Source: Rhodanobacter sp. LX-99
Lineage (GTDB): Bacteria > Pseudomonadota > Gammaproteobacteria > Xanthomonadales > Rhodanobacteraceae
Length of the DNA: 64,000 bases
Assembly (NCBI RefSeq): GCF_018599185.1
Contig: NZ_JAHFVL010000001.1
Span: 1,426,001-1,490,000 of the forward strand
Direction of reading: 5' to 3'
Shown here: one piece after another, positions 1 to 8,693 of the stretch
How the letters are laid out: every line of letters begins with the position of its first letter
Position numbering within the stretch: the stretch's first letter is position 1
Notes under the pieces: model-generated
What the model was told of the DNA's origin: nothing
The model's database searches: none
The model's input: only the letters and a program-made list of their open reading frames with translations
Made by a program: the position numbers and the translations under genes

Positions 1-656
1 ATCACATAGACGCCGAACGCCAGCATCTCCAGCCACAGCACGATCGCCGTGGCCACGCCGCAGCCGTGCGCGCCCTGCGGCGGAATGCCGAGCTTGCCGA
101 ACATCAGCACATAGCCCAGCGGCACCAGCAGCACCAGCCCGCCGAGGCTGAAGTACATCGACGGCCGGGTCAGCGACAGCCCTTCGGACAGGCCGCGCAG
201 CGCGAAGTAGGTGGTCAGCGCCGGCGCACCCCAGCTGATCGCCAGCAGGAAGCGCTGCACGTCGTGGCGCAGGCTCGCCGTCACCCCGATCAACTCGATC
301 AGCGGCTCCGCATGCCGCACCGCGAACCACAGCAGCACGCCCATGCCAAGCGCCAGCCACAGCGCCTGGCGGAATACCGCGCCGACCTCGTGGCGCCGGC
401 CGGCGCCGTCGAGCTGGGCCACCGACGGCGGCACCGCCATCATCATGCCGATGCCGCTGACGATCGCCAGCGACCAGATGCTGGCGCCCACCGCCACCGC
501 ACCGAGCACGTGCGCGCTGACGTGCCCGGCCAGCACCGCGTCGATCACGTTGCTGCCGACCGCGGCCAACTGCGCGGCGATCAGCGGCAACGCGAGACGC
601 ACGGTGGCGCGCACCTCGTGGAACAAGTGAGCACGCTCGGGACGAAAGGGTTTCAT
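1..656 (-). CDS. MATE family multidrug efflux transporter (N-terminal part)
   Basis: The reading frame starts at the ATG complementary to 654-656 (MKPFRPERAHLF) and runs off the left edge, so only about 218 N-terminal residues are present. The protein begins with a charged segment, then hydrophobic helices separated by short loops. The stretch LALPLIAAQLAAVGSNVIDAVLAGH, quoted here in two overlapping pieces in my reading, is the typical first helix of NorM-like MATE proteins. MATE proteins are inner-membrane antiporters that export cationic drugs in exchange for Na+ or H+. The gene is divergent from the DUF3667 gene across about 106 bases. The family assignment is firm; substrate and coupling ion cannot be read from this fragment. 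Confidence 0.82.
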   Translation of the reverse strand, partial: MKPFRPERAHLFHEVRATVRLALPLIAAQLAAVGSNVIDAVLAGHVSAHVLGAVAVGASIWSLAIVSGIGMMMAVPPSVAQLDGAGRRHEVGAVFRQALWLALGMGVLLWFAVRHAEPLIELIGVTASLRHDVQRFLLAISWGAPALTTYFALRGLSEGLSLTRPSMYFSLGGLVLLVPLGYVLMFGKLGIPPQGAHGCGVATAIVLWLEMLAFGVYV

Positions 657-762
657 GGGCACAGCAGACTCCAGGGCCGCACATTCTACCTGAGCCATTC
701 GTCACGACCGCCGGGCCACCGTCCTGTGCGAAGATCCTCCGCTGCAGCGAACGGGAACCTCA

Positions 763-1923
763 ATGAAGCAGCTGACCAGCTACGAAGGATTGCACTGCGC
801 CAACTGCGGCGCCGCGATGCGGGGCGAGTTCTGCCACGAATGCGGGCAATCGATCCACAGCGTGCTGAAGCCGATGCACCACATGCTCGAGGAAACCGTC
901 GAGACGGTGCTGCACATCGACGGCCGCATCGTGCACACGCTGCCGCCGCTGCTGCTCAAACCCGGCTTCCTCACCCTGGAATACTTCGCCGGCCGGCGGG
1001 TGCGCTACATCGCGCCGTTCCGGCTGATGTTCGTGCTGTGCCTGCTGTCGTTCTTCGTGGTTCACCTGGCGATCGACCAGATATCCGCCAAGGTGGCGGC
1101 GCGCCAGGGCCCCACGGTGACCGTGACCGGCGAGGCCTTCAGCGATGCCGACACCCCGAAGGAAGTGCGCAAGGTACTGAAGAGTCAGCTCAAGACCCTG
1201 CCGCACATCGCCGCGTATGGCGTGCTGCCGCAACAGCAGCTCCAACTGGCTGCCGAGAACATGCAGCAACAGGCGAACAAGCGCCTGATCGAACTTGGCG
1301 CCGCCCCGATACCGGCCGCCTCCGTCGCCGCGAATCTCGAGGTCGCCGTCCGGGCCAGCGAGGCTCCGGACCACGAGCCCCAGCCGGTCCACATCAGCTG
1401 GCTGCCGGAGGCGGCCAACGCCAGGCTGACCCGGCTGGGCCAGCAGATCCAACACAACTGGCGGGCGTTCAAGGACGGCGACCCGTCCACCCGCGCCGAA
1501 GCAAAACAGCGGATGATCAATGGCGTGTTCGGCGCACTGCCGGCCACCATGTTCGTGCTGATTCCGGTCTTCGCCGGCCTGCTCAAGCTGTTCTACGTAT
1601 TCCGCCGGCGGCTGTACATGGAACACCTGACCGTGGCCCTGCACAGTCACGCCTTCATGTTCCTCGGCGTGATGCTGATCACCGTGACCGGCATGCTGTC
1701 GACCTGGCTACGGCCTCATGCCGCCTGGGCCGGCTACGCACTGGGCTGGATACAGGCCGTGCTCATGCTGTGGATCCCGACCTACCTGCTGATCATGCAG
1801 AAGCGGATCTACCACCAGGGTTGGCCGATGACCCTGTTGAAATTCTGGTTCATCGGCTGGTGTTACTTCTGGCTGCTGATGCTCGCGCTGACGGTCGCAG
1901 CGGCCTTGGGCTTGGCCCACTGA
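763..1923 (+). CDS. DUF3667 domain membrane protein with N-terminal zinc ribbon
   Basis: This is a 386-residue protein of unknown function. Residues about 13-29 form a CxxC...CxxC zinc-ribbon (CANCG, then CHECG). They are followed by an amphipathic region and the family's signature around LLLKPGFLTLEYFAGRRVRY. About four or five hydrophobic segments come next, one near residue 85 and the rest in the last 120 residues. A long soluble insert of about 150 residues lies between the first and second membrane parts. The start at 763 is the first ATG placed before the zinc ribbon, with a purine-rich GGGAA about 8 bases upstream. DUF3667 proteins are common in Xanthomonadales and Bacteroidetes, but no role is established. 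Confidence 0.85.
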   Translation: MKQLTSYEGLHCANCGAAMRGEFCHECGQSIHSVLKPMHHMLEETVETVLHIDGRIVHTLPPLLLKPGFLTLEYFAGRRVRYIAPFRLMFVLCLLSFFVVHLAIDQISAKVAARQGPTVTVTGEAFSDADTPKEVRKVLKSQLKTLPHIAAYGVLPQQQLQLAAENMQQQANKRLIELGAAPIPAASVAANLEVAVRASEAPDHEPQPVHISWLPEAANARLTRLGQQIQHNWRAFKDGDPSTRAEAKQRMINGVFGALPATMFVLIPVFAGLLKLFYVFRRRLYMEHLTVALHSHAFMFLGVMLITVTGMLSTWLRPHAAWAGYALGWIQAVLMLWIPTYLLIMQKRIYHQGWPMTLLKFWFIGWCYFWLLMLALTVAAALGLAH

Positions 1924-2324
1924 GGCCGCTTTCCGGCCGGCGGCGCGGCGGGTTTTGCACAGCGTCATGAGCCTGTCAAGGCGACCGGTACCCGCTTGTC
2001 AATTGTGTGAACTGCGGCTGGACGCCATTTGCAGGCTATTGAAGAAAAAGGCTTTTTTTACGTGACCAAAACCTCGTCAGGCTGTCCTGAAAGGCGCCAC
2101 GACGCGCTTTGAGGCACCCCCTCCCCGCTGCATCCACAGACTTATCCACAGCTGTTGTGGATAAGCGCAAAAACCTCCCGGGGATAGCTACTTACCCGCG
2201 ACTCCTCGATAGCCGGGCAGCAAGTTCGCGCAACTCGCCCGACGTGATTCACCTGCCACCGCAGCCATCGAAACGTGAGGCCTCGTATACGCCCCAGTTA
2301 CACTGGCCCGCCACGAGGTAGTCC
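1924..2324. other. 401-base intergenic region before priA
   Basis: No convincing gene lies here; the open frames are short and have no start signal. The stretch 2029-2075 is AT-rich for this genome, with an AAAAAG/CTTTTT dyad at 2045-2057. Downstream of it is a pair of inverted DnaA boxes at 2142-2164, annotated separately. One weaker DnaA-like site, TTTTGCACA (one mismatch), lies at about 1953-1961. I could not pick out a convincing sigma-70 promoter for priA, although TACACT near 2299 is a possible -10 hexamer. Confidence 0.6.
2142..2164. promoter_or_regulatory. Inverted pair of perfect DnaA boxes
   Basis: TTATCCACA (2142-2150) and TGTGGATAA (2156-2164) both match the DnaA box consensus TTATNCACA exactly. 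They face each other across 5 bases, and with the flanking C and G they make a 10-base perfect inverted repeat. A weaker ATCCACA half site lies just upstream at about 2132-2138, and an AT-rich stretch lies about 80 bases further left. The site could bind DnaA as a regulator or a titration site. I cannot tell whether it is part of an origin, because no dnaA or dnaN gene lies in this window. Confidence 0.65.
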
Positions 2325-4499
2325 ATGCCCGCCGTCCTTCGCGTCGCCCTGCCGGTACCCCTGCCAACCCTGTTCGACTATCTGCCGCCCGAGGCGGGCG
2401 AGGCTTGCGTGGGCAGTCGCGTACTGGTGCCGTTCGGCCGCCACAAACTGGTCGGCGTGGTGGTGGCCATCGGCGCCGAGGCGGCGGTCGGCAGCAGCCG
2501 GCTGAAGCAGGTGCTGCGCTTGCTCGACGACGACGCGCTGCTCGATGCCGAACTGATGCAGACGCTGGCCTGGGCCGCCGATTACTGGCTCGGCGCGCCG
2601 GGCGAGGCCTACGCCAATGCCTTGCCGCTGGCCCTGCGCGAGGCGAAGCCGCTGCCGCCGATCGGCGACGAATACTGGTCGCTCACCGGCGCCGGCCGCA
2701 GCGCGCACGATGCCGGCAGCCGCCGTGGCGGCAGCAAGGCCTTGCTGGCCCTGCTGGCTGCCGGCGGATTAAGCGCACAGGAGCTGAGCGAACGCCAGCC
2801 CGGCTGGCGCGAAGCGGCGCGCCGGCTGGCCGCGGCCTGCCTGCTCGAACGCAGCGAACGGCCGCCGCTCGATCGTCCGCTGCCACCCTCGCTGGCGCCG
2901 CAACTCAGCGACGAACAGCAGCAGGCGGTGGCCGCGGTCGGCGCCAGCCTCGGCCAGTACCAGCCGTTCCTGCTCGACGGCGTCACCGGCAGCGGCAAGA
3001 CCGAGGTCTACCTGGCGCTGATCGAACAGGTGCTGGCACAGGGCAAGCAGGCACTGCTGCTGGTACCGGAGATCGGCCTCGCCCCGCAGACCGTGCGGCG
3101 CCTGCGCGAGCGGCTCGGCGTGATCGTCGAGGTGCTGCACTCGAACCTGTCCGAAGGCGATCGCGCGCGCGCCTGGTTGCGCGCTCGCGCCGGCAGCGCA
3201 CGGGTGATCCTGGGCACCCGCTCGGCGGTGTTCACGCCGCTGCCGCAAGCTGGCCTGATCATCGTCGACGAGGAACACGACAGCGCCTACAAGCAGCAGG
3301 AAGGCTTCCGCTACCACGCCCGCGACCTGGCCCTGGTGCGCGCCCGCGCGCTCGGCGTGCCGGTGCTGCTGGGCTCGGGCACGCCGTCGCTGGAATCGCT
3401 GGCGAATGCCGAGGCCGGCCGCTACCGCACCCTGCACCTGCGCGCGCGCCCTGGCGCGATCCGGCCGCCGCAGGTGCAGATCATCGACATGCGCGCGCAG
3501 CGGCTGGAGCACGGCATGTCGCCGGCGCTGCTCGGCGCCGTGGCCGAGACGGTGGCGCGCGGCGAACAGGCGCTGGTATTCCGCAACCGCCGCGGCTACG
3601 CGCCGGTGCTGTTGTGCCACGCCTGCGGCTGGCACGCCGGCTGTCCGCGCTGCGACCGGCCGCTGACCCTGCACGCGGGCCGGCGCCAGCTGATCTGCCA
3701 CCATTGCGACTATCGCCAGCGCCTGCCCGCCGTCTGCCCGACCTGCGGCGCCGGCGACCTGAAGCCGCAGGGCCAGGGCACCGAGCGGCTGGAGGAAGCG
3801 CTGGTCGCGCAGTTCCCGCAGGTGCCGGTGCTGCGCGTCGATCGCGAGACCACCCGCCGCCGCGACGCGTTCGAGCAATTGCTGGCCACGCTCAAGGACG
3901 ACCAGCCGGCGATCCTGGTCGGCACCCAGATGCTGGCCAAGGGCCACGACCTGCCGAACCTCACCCTGGTCGCGATCGTGGGCGTGGACGAAGGCCTGCA
4001 CAGCATCGACTTCCGCGCCGGCGAGCGGCTGGCGCAGCTGGTGGTGCAGGTGGCCGGTCGCGCCGGGCGCGCGCGCAAGCCCGGTCGCGTGGTGCTGCAG
4101 ACGCACCAGCCGGAACACCCGCTGCTGCGCAGCCTGCTGGCGCAGGGCTACGCCGCCGCGGCGCGCGAGCTGCTGGCCGAGCGCCGGCTGATCCAGCTGC
4201 CGCCGTACAGCCACCAAGTGCTGTTGCGTGCCGAGGCGCCGCAGCGCGAGCAGGTCGATGCGTTCCTCGCCGCGGCGCGCGCCGCGCTGCCGGTCAACGC
4301 GCAGTTGCAGATCGCCGGGCCGATGCCCGCGCCGATGCCGCTGCGCGCAGGCCGGCATCGCGGCCAGCTGCTGCTGGAAGCCAGCAGCCGTCGCACGCTG
4401 CACGGCATGCTGCGCTCATGGCAGCTGGCGCTGATCGCGCTGCCGTCGGTGCGCAAGGTGCGCTGGTCGCTGGACGTCGATCCGATCGACCTGTATTGA
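2325..4499 (+). CDS. priA: Primosomal protein N' (replication restart helicase PriA)
   Basis: PriA binds stalled replication forks and reloads the replisome through PriB/DnaT and DnaC, unwinding DNA 3' to 5'. The 724-residue protein has the N-terminal 3' DNA-end-binding domain (about 1-105) and a winged-helix linker. The helicase core has Walker A GVTGSGKT (219-226) and Walker B DEEH (315-318). A double zinc-binding insert uses Cys 431, 434, 440, 443, 458, 461, 471 and 474, all eight expected ligands. Helicase motifs V and VI are also visible (VGTQMLAKGHDLPNL and QVAGRAGRA). Length is normal for the family. GAGGT about 7 bases before the ATG at 2325 is the ribosome site. It converges with tatC, with 6 bases between the stops. 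Confidence 0.97.
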   Translation: MPAVLRVALPVPLPTLFDYLPPEAGEACVGSRVLVPFGRHKLVGVVVAIGAEAAVGSSRLKQVLRLLDDDALLDAELMQTLAWAADYWLGAPGEAYANALPLALREAKPLPPIGDEYWSLTGAGRSAHDAGSRRGGSKALLALLAAGGLSAQELSERQPGWREAARRLAAACLLERSERPPLDRPLPPSLAPQLSDEQQQAVAAVGASLGQYQPFLLDGVTGSGKTEVYLALIEQVLAQGKQALLLVPEIGLAPQTVRRLRERLGVIVEVLHSNLSEGDRARAWLRARAGSARVILGTRSAVFTPLPQAGLIIVDEEHDSAYKQQEGFRYHARDLALVRARALGVPVLLGSGTPSLESLANAEAGRYRTLHLRARPGAIRPPQVQIIDMRAQRLEHGMSPALLGAVAETVARGEQALVFRNRRGYAPVLLCHACGWHAGCPRCDRPLTLHAGRRQLICHHCDYRQRLPAVCPTCGAGDLKPQGQGTERLEEALVAQFPQVPVLRVDRETTRRRDAFEQLLATLKDDQPAILVGTQMLAKGHDLPNLTLVAIVGVDEGLHSIDFRAGERLAQLVVQVAGRAGRARKPGRVVLQTHQPEHPLLRSLLAQGYAAAARELLAERRLIQLPPYSHQVLLRAEAPQREQVDAFLAAARAALPVNAQLQIAGPMPAPMPLRAGRHRGQLLLEASSRRTLHGMLRSWQLALIALPSVRKVRWSLDVDPIDLY

Positions 4500-4505
4500 G
4501 CGTGC

Positions 4506-5264
4506 TCAGTTCGCGTCCGGTTTCAGCGAACCCGGCTTCACCAGCCAGCGCACCGCCAGCACGCCCAGCTCGTAGAGCAGGCACATCGGCACCGCCAGCA
4601 TGATCATCGAGGTGATGTCGGGCGGGGTGATGAAGGCGGCGATCGCGAACGCGCCGACGATGGCGTAGCGCCGGCTGCTGCGCAGCTTGTCCACGTCGAC
4701 GATGCCCATCGCGGCGAGGATCACCACCGCCACCGGCACCTCGAAGCACAGCCCGAACGCGAAGAACATCAGCGTCACGAAATCGAGGTAGTGGGTGATG
4801 TCGGTCATCATCTCCACCCCCTGCGGCGTGATCGCGGTGAGGAAGCGGAACGCCGCCGGCAGCACCAGGAAATACGCGAACGCGCAGCCGATGTAGAACA
4901 GCACCAGCGCCGCGGCGAGCAGCGGGCGGGCGAGGCGTTTCTCGTGCTTGTACAGGCCGGGACTGACGAACGCCCACAGCTGGTACAGGATCATCGGCAT
5001 GCTGATGAACAGCGCCGCGTAGAACGCCAGCTTCAGCGGGGTGACGAACGGGCTGGCGACCTCGGTGGCGATCAGGTGCGCGCCCTCGGGCAGCCGCGCC
5101 ACCAGCGGCGCGGCCAGTTCCGTGTACAGGCGGTTGGCGAACGGCACCAGCGCCAGCAACACCACCAGCACGGTGGCGCTGGCCTTGAGCAGGCGCGTGC
5201 GCAGTTCCAGCAGGTGCGAGAACAGCCCCTGCTGCAGGTCGATCCCGGGATCAGGCGTGGCCAT
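4506..5264 (-). CDS. tatC: Sec-independent protein translocase subunit TatC
   Basis: TatC is the inner-membrane receptor that recognises the twin-arginine motif of signal peptides and, with TatB, recruits TatA to move folded proteins across the membrane. The 252-residue protein has six hydrophobic helices. It starts with the cytoplasmic segment QGLFSHLLELRTRLLK, typical of the signal-binding N terminus. Family marks include SPFVTPLKLAFY after helix 1, QLWAFVSPGLYKHEKR in the first cytoplasmic loop, and ITPPDITSM near helix 5. The start at 5264 gives MATPDPGID and overlaps the end of tatB by 14 bases, which suggests translational coupling. A longer in-frame extension upstream would be arginine-rich and unlike the family. 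Confidence 0.96.
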   Translation of the reverse strand: MATPDPGIDLQQGLFSHLLELRTRLLKASATVLVVLLALVPFANRLYTELAAPLVARLPEGAHLIATEVASPFVTPLKLAFYAALFISMPMILYQLWAFVSPGLYKHEKRLARPLLAAALVLFYIGCAFAYFLVLPAAFRFLTAITPQGVEMMTDITHYLDFVTLMFFAFGLCFEVPVAVVILAAMGIVDVDKLRSSRRYAIVGAFAIAAFITPPDITSMIMLAVPMCLLYELGVLAVRWLVKPGSLKPDAN

Positions 5265-5676
5265 GCGGCGGTTCCTTCGGTGCCGTCGTGGCCGGGCCGC
5301 CCATGCCGGCGAACAGGTCGCCGGTGGCGTTATCCGGCTCGTCCGCGGCCGTGGCTTCGGTGGCGGGCGCCACCTCGCCCGCCACCGCTTCATCGCGCGC
5401 GGGCGCGGCGTTCCGCATGTCGCGCACCTGCTGCAGCGTGGCGTCCAGTTCCGTCTGCGCCGCCTCCGCCCGCGCCGCGACCTCGCGGGCGTTGCGCTTG
5501 ATTTCCTCGATCTGCAATTCGCGCTCCACCTCGGCGCGCACGTCGTCCCAGCCGCTGCGCATGCGCCGCAGCAGGGCGCCGGCGGTACGCGCCACGCCCG
5601 GCAGTTTCTCCGGGCCGAGCACGATCAGCGCGATGAGCGCGAGCAGAACCAGCTTGCCGAAGCTGATCTCGATCAT
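5251..5676 (-). CDS. tatB: Sec-independent protein translocase subunit TatB
   Basis: TatB forms the substrate-receptor complex with TatC. The 141-residue protein starts with one transmembrane helix (residues about 5-21, SFGKLVLLALIALIVLGPEKLP). That helix ends in the GPEKLP hinge that separates TatB from TatA, which has FGTGKL at this point. An amphipathic helix and a long charged helix (about 30-90) follow, then a variable Ala/Glu-rich tail. It lies 26 bases after tatA and overlaps tatC by 14 bases, as in a tatABC operon. Confidence 0.95.
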   Translation of the reverse strand: MIEISFGKLVLLALIALIVLGPEKLPGVARTAGALLRRMRSGWDDVRAEVERELQIEEIKRNAREVAARAEAAQTELDATLQQVRDMRNAAPARDEAVAGEVAPATEATAADEPDNATGDLFAGMGGPATTAPKEPPHGHA

Positions 5677-5702
5677 CGCCGCAACCCGCCCGTCGCCGCG
5701 GC

Positions 5703-5942
5703 TTACTTCGAGTCGCTGGAGTCGCGCTGACTCTGCGTCGCCTTGTCAGCAGGACTAGCCGGCGGATCGGCGCGCAGCCGGTCGGCTTCTTCCTTGCGCT
5801 TGGCCTCGTCCTCGTCGCCGCTGAGGCCTTTCTTGAAATCGCGCATGGCATTGCCCAGGTCGGAGCCGATGTTGCGCAGCTTGCCGGTGCCGAAGATCAC
5901 CACCACCACGACCAGCAGGATTACCAGATGCCAGATGCTCAT
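5703..5942 (-). CDS. tatA: Sec-independent protein translocase subunit TatA
   Basis: TatA oligomers form or weaken the membrane path for folded Tat substrates. The 79-residue protein has an N-terminal helix ([17 protein letters not shown]), the [14 protein letters not shown] hinge and amphipathic helix, then a charged [18 protein letters not shown] segment. CGAGGT about 7 bases upstream of the ATG serves as ribosome site. It is the first gene of tatABC and lies 63 bases after the SYLF gene on the same strand, so readthrough from that gene is possible. Confidence 0.95.
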   Translation of the reverse strand: MSIWHLVILLVVVVVIFGTGKLRNIGSDLGNAMRDFKKGLSGDEDEAKRKEEADRLRADPPASPADKATQSQRDSSDSK

Positions 5943-6005
5943 GTATTACCTCGAAAACGGATGGAGCCGGAAACCCATCGCGCAGCGCGCGCCGGCCTTT
6001 CCGTA

Positions 6006-6695
6006 TCAGCGTGAAGTGTACTCTTCGAGCCGGTCGCGAAAGTCGACCACGGGCGCCGGCACGTTGCTGACGCCGCCCTCGAAGATGCGCCGCGGCGTGA
6101 TGCCCGCGCCATACACCGCCGCGTTCGCATCATAGTCGATACGCAGCGCCGAACCGTCCAGCGCCACCCCGGCGAACAGGCCGCGGGTGCGCGAGTAGGA
6201 ATAGATCTCGGCCTTCAACTGCGCGTCGGTGGCGGCGGTGGCGGTACGCCCGACCGGGCCGGCCGCGGCCGACGCGTCGGCGCCGAGGGTGAACTTGCCG
6301 TTGACGATCGAGTCCACGCCGCGCTGGGTGCGGAACACCAGGATCACGTCGGTCGACGACACGCCGGCCTGGAAACCCACGCTGCCGCCGGTCATGGTGA
6401 TGAAGCTGGGATTGGACCAGGTGCCGTCGGCGCCTTTCACCGAGATCAGGCCTTCGCCGCGGCGGCCGCCGAAGATGAAGCCGGCCTTGATCATGTCCGG
6501 GATCACCGCGATCGCCCTGGCGTTCTGCAGCAAATCCTTCGGGATCGCCTTGTCCGGCGCCTGCATGATGTCGTTCATCACGCGCACGGCGTTGGTGGCG
6601 CGTACCAGCGGCGGATCCTCGGCGTGTGCGGCCATCGCCGGCAACAGCAGGGCCAGGCCGGTCAGCAGCAGACGTTGCACGGATGTCTTCAACAT
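6006..6695 (-). CDS. Periplasmic lipid-binding SYLF domain protein (Ysc84 family)
   Basis: This 229-residue protein has a signal peptide (MLKTSVQRLLLTGLALLLPAMAAHA) followed by a SYLF/DUF500 domain. Recognisable motifs are ARAIAVIPDMIKAGFIFGGRRGEG, read in parts, then GGSVGFQAGVSSTDVILVF and GPVGRTATAATD. SYLF domains bind phosphoinositides in eukaryotes; the bacterial proteins are secreted or periplasmic with no settled role. The start at 6695 is chosen because it opens the signal peptide and has GGAGCT about 5 bases upstream; a longer open frame upstream lacks these. It diverges from hemH across 72 bases. Confidence 0.88.
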   Translation of the reverse strand: MLKTSVQRLLLTGLALLLPAMAAHAEDPPLVRATNAVRVMNDIMQAPDKAIPKDLLQNARAIAVIPDMIKAGFIFGGRRGEGLISVKGADGTWSNPSFITMTGGSVGFQAGVSSTDVILVFRTQRGVDSIVNGKFTLGADASAAAGPVGRTATAATDAQLKAEIYSYSRTRGLFAGVALDGSALRIDYDANAAVYGAGITPRRIFEGGVSNVPAPVVDFRDRLEEYTSR

Positions 6696-6767
6696 GGGCA
6701 GCTCCACACGGGTTCGGGGAAGGGCGCGGCGCAGTACGCCGGGCTTGTGGCAGACTCCACGGCTGAT

Positions 6768-7841
6768 ATGGCCACGACTGTCACGATGCCACACAGCAGC
6801 AACTATACCGGCGTTGCCGACCATTCCGACGCGCCGTCCGTTCAGTCCGTTCAGGCAGCCGTGCTGCTGGTCAACCTGGGTACGCCGACCGCCCCCACCG
6901 CCGGCGCCGTGCGGCCGTATCTGGCTGAATTCCTGGGCGATTCGCGGGTGATCGACTACCCGCGCTGGCTGTGGTGGCTGATCCTGCACGGAGTGATCCT
7001 GCGCGTGCGGCCGCGACGCTCGGCGCATGCCTACGCACGGATCTGGAACGAACGCGGCTCGCCGCTGCGCTACGGCAGCGAGGCACTGGCGGCCGGCCTG
7101 CAGGCCGAGCTGGGCCGGCAGCGGCCCGGCACGCTACGGGTGGCGCTGGCGATGCGCTACGGCGAACCGTCGGTGGCGCATGCGATCGGGCAGCTGCAGC
7201 GCGAAGGCGTGCGCCGGCTGCTGGTGTTGCCGCTGTATCCGCAGTATTCGGCCACCTCCACCGGCTCGGTGATCGACGCGGTCGCCGACGCCTTCAAGGC
7301 GCTGCGCTGGCCGCCGGAGCTGCGCATCGTCAACGACTACCACGACGACCCCGGCCACATCGACGCGCTGGCGACCGGCATCGAGCGCTGGTGGACGGCG
7401 AACGGCCGCGGCGAAAAACTGCTGCTGTCGTTCCACGGCATTCCCGAGCGTTACGTGCGGCTCGGCGATCCCTACGCGGAACAATGCCGACGCACCGCGA
7501 AGCTGCTGCGCGAACGGCTGCGATTGGGCGAGGGCGAGATGATCGTCAGCTTCCAGTCGCGGGTGGGCCGCGAGCGCTGGCTGCACCCGTACACCGACGC
7601 CACCGTGCGCCAGCTGGCCGCCGATGGCGTGCGCAAACTCGACGTCGCCTGCCCCGGCTTCGCGGTGGACTGCCTGGAGACGCTGGAGGAAATCGCGATG
7701 CAGAACCGCGACTTCTTCACCGCCGCCGGCGGCGAGTCGCTGCGCTACATCCCCGCGCTGAACGACAGCGCCGAACAGGTGGACAGCCTCGCCGCGCTGG
7801 TGCGCCGGCACCTGGGCGGCTGGCCGGAAGCCGCGGCGTGA
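6768..7841 (+). CDS. hemH: Ferrochelatase
   Basis: Ferrochelatase inserts Fe2+ into protoporphyrin IX, the last step of protoheme synthesis, at the inner face of the cytoplasmic membrane. The 357-residue protein shows AVLLVNLGTP near the start, then LPLYPQYSATSTGS and the signature LLSFHGIPERYVRLGDPY with the metal-binding His. Near the C terminus is CPGFAVDCLETLEEI with the second ligand Glu. I chose the ATG at 6768; the ATG at 6786 in the same frame is equally possible because neither has a strong ribosome site. The stop overlaps the hydrolase start by GTGA. hemB lies about 48 kb away, so heme genes are dispersed here. Confidence 0.95.
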   Translation: MATTVTMPHSSNYTGVADHSDAPSVQSVQAAVLLVNLGTPTAPTAGAVRPYLAEFLGDSRVIDYPRWLWWLILHGVILRVRPRRSAHAYARIWNERGSPLRYGSEALAAGLQAELGRQRPGTLRVALAMRYGEPSVAHAIGQLQREGVRRLLVLPLYPQYSATSTGSVIDAVADAFKALRWPPELRIVNDYHDDPGHIDALATGIERWWTANGRGEKLLLSFHGIPERYVRLGDPYAEQCRRTAKLLRERLRLGEGEMIVSFQSRVGRERWLHPYTDATVRQLAADGVRKLDVACPGFAVDCLETLEEIAMQNRDFFTAAGGESLRYIPALNDSAEQVDSLAALVRRHLGGWPEAAA

Positions 7842-8683
7842 CGACACCCGTCGAGTGCCGCATCGCGCTGCCGCACCTGGAACTGGCCGCGCAGGTCTGG
7901 GGCGACGAAACACTGCCGCCGCTGGTGGCTTTGCACGGCTGGCTCGACAATGCCGGCAGCTTCGCCCGGCTGGCGCCGCGGCTGGCTGCACGCTACCGGG
8001 TGATCGCACTGGACCTGCCCGGTCACGGCCACTCCGGTCATCTGGCCGTCGGCGCCAGCTATCACTATCTCGACTACGTGCAGGCCGTGCTGGCCGCGGC
8101 CGACGCGCTGCGGCTGGATCGCTACAGCCTGCTCGGCCACTCGCTGGGCGCAGGCATCGCCGCACTGGTCGCCGCCGCCGCGCCCGAGCGGATCGAACGG
8201 CTGCTGCTGATCGAAGGCCTTGGCCCGCTCGGCGACGACGGCTCGCACACGCTGCAGCGCTTCCGCGATGCGCTGGCGCCGCGTGGCGACAACGGCAAGC
8301 CGTTGCGGATATTCCGCGACGTCGCCCAGGCGGTCGCCGCACGCAGCATGGCCAGCGGCCTGCCCGCCGAACTGGCGCGGCCGATCGTCGAGCGCGGCCT
8401 GGTCGAAACCGATGGCGGCTGGCGCTGGCGCAGCGACCCGCGGCTGACCCGCCCCAGCGCCGTGCGCCTGGCCGAAACGCAGGTGCACGCGCTGCTGCGC
8501 GGCATCGCCGCGCCCACCGCCCTGCTGCTGGCGCAACCGGCCACCTCTTACCTGCCCGGCGCACCGATGCAGGCGCGCGCCGGGTGCGTGGCGAACATCG
8601 CCGTCAGCCATCTCGGCGGCGGCCATCACCTGCACCTGGAACACCCGGCCGACGTCGCCGCGTGGATCGACGCGGCGACGTGA
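7838..8683 (+). CDS. Alpha/beta-fold hydrolase
   Basis: A 281-residue alpha/beta hydrolase translated from GTG at 7838, overlapping the hemH stop in a GTGA junction, so the two are probably co-translated. The oxyanion-side motif VALHGWLDNAGSF is followed by the nucleophile elbow GHSLGAG. A late GGGHHLHLEHP supplies the catalytic His. DLPGHGHSG is the usual loop of this family. It resembles the COG0596 hydrolases encoded beside hemH in xanthomonads. The substrate is unknown. The stop is 10 bases from the stop of the convergent M49-like gene. Confidence 0.85.
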   Translation: MTTPVECRIALPHLELAAQVWGDETLPPLVALHGWLDNAGSFARLAPRLAARYRVIALDLPGHGHSGHLAVGASYHYLDYVQAVLAAADALRLDRYSLLGHSLGAGIAALVAAAAPERIERLLLIEGLGPLGDDGSHTLQRFRDALAPRGDNGKPLRIFRDVAQAVAARSMASGLPAELARPIVERGLVETDGGWRWRSDPRLTRPSAVRLAETQVHALLRGIAAPTALLLAQPATSYLPGAPMQARAGCVANIAVSHLGGGHHLHLEHPADVAAWIDAAT

Positions 8684-8693
8684 CGCAAGCGCC

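Noticed and set aside
1924-1938. GGCCG/CGGCC hairpin just after the DUF3667 stop
   Set aside because: A 5-base stem is common by chance at this GC content and no T run follows.
2045-2060. AAAAAG/CTTTTT dyad with seven Ts, as a terminator of the DUF3667 gene
   Set aside because: The arms are AT-only apart from one pair and have a single-base centre, so no stable hairpin can form; it is also 120 bases from the stop.
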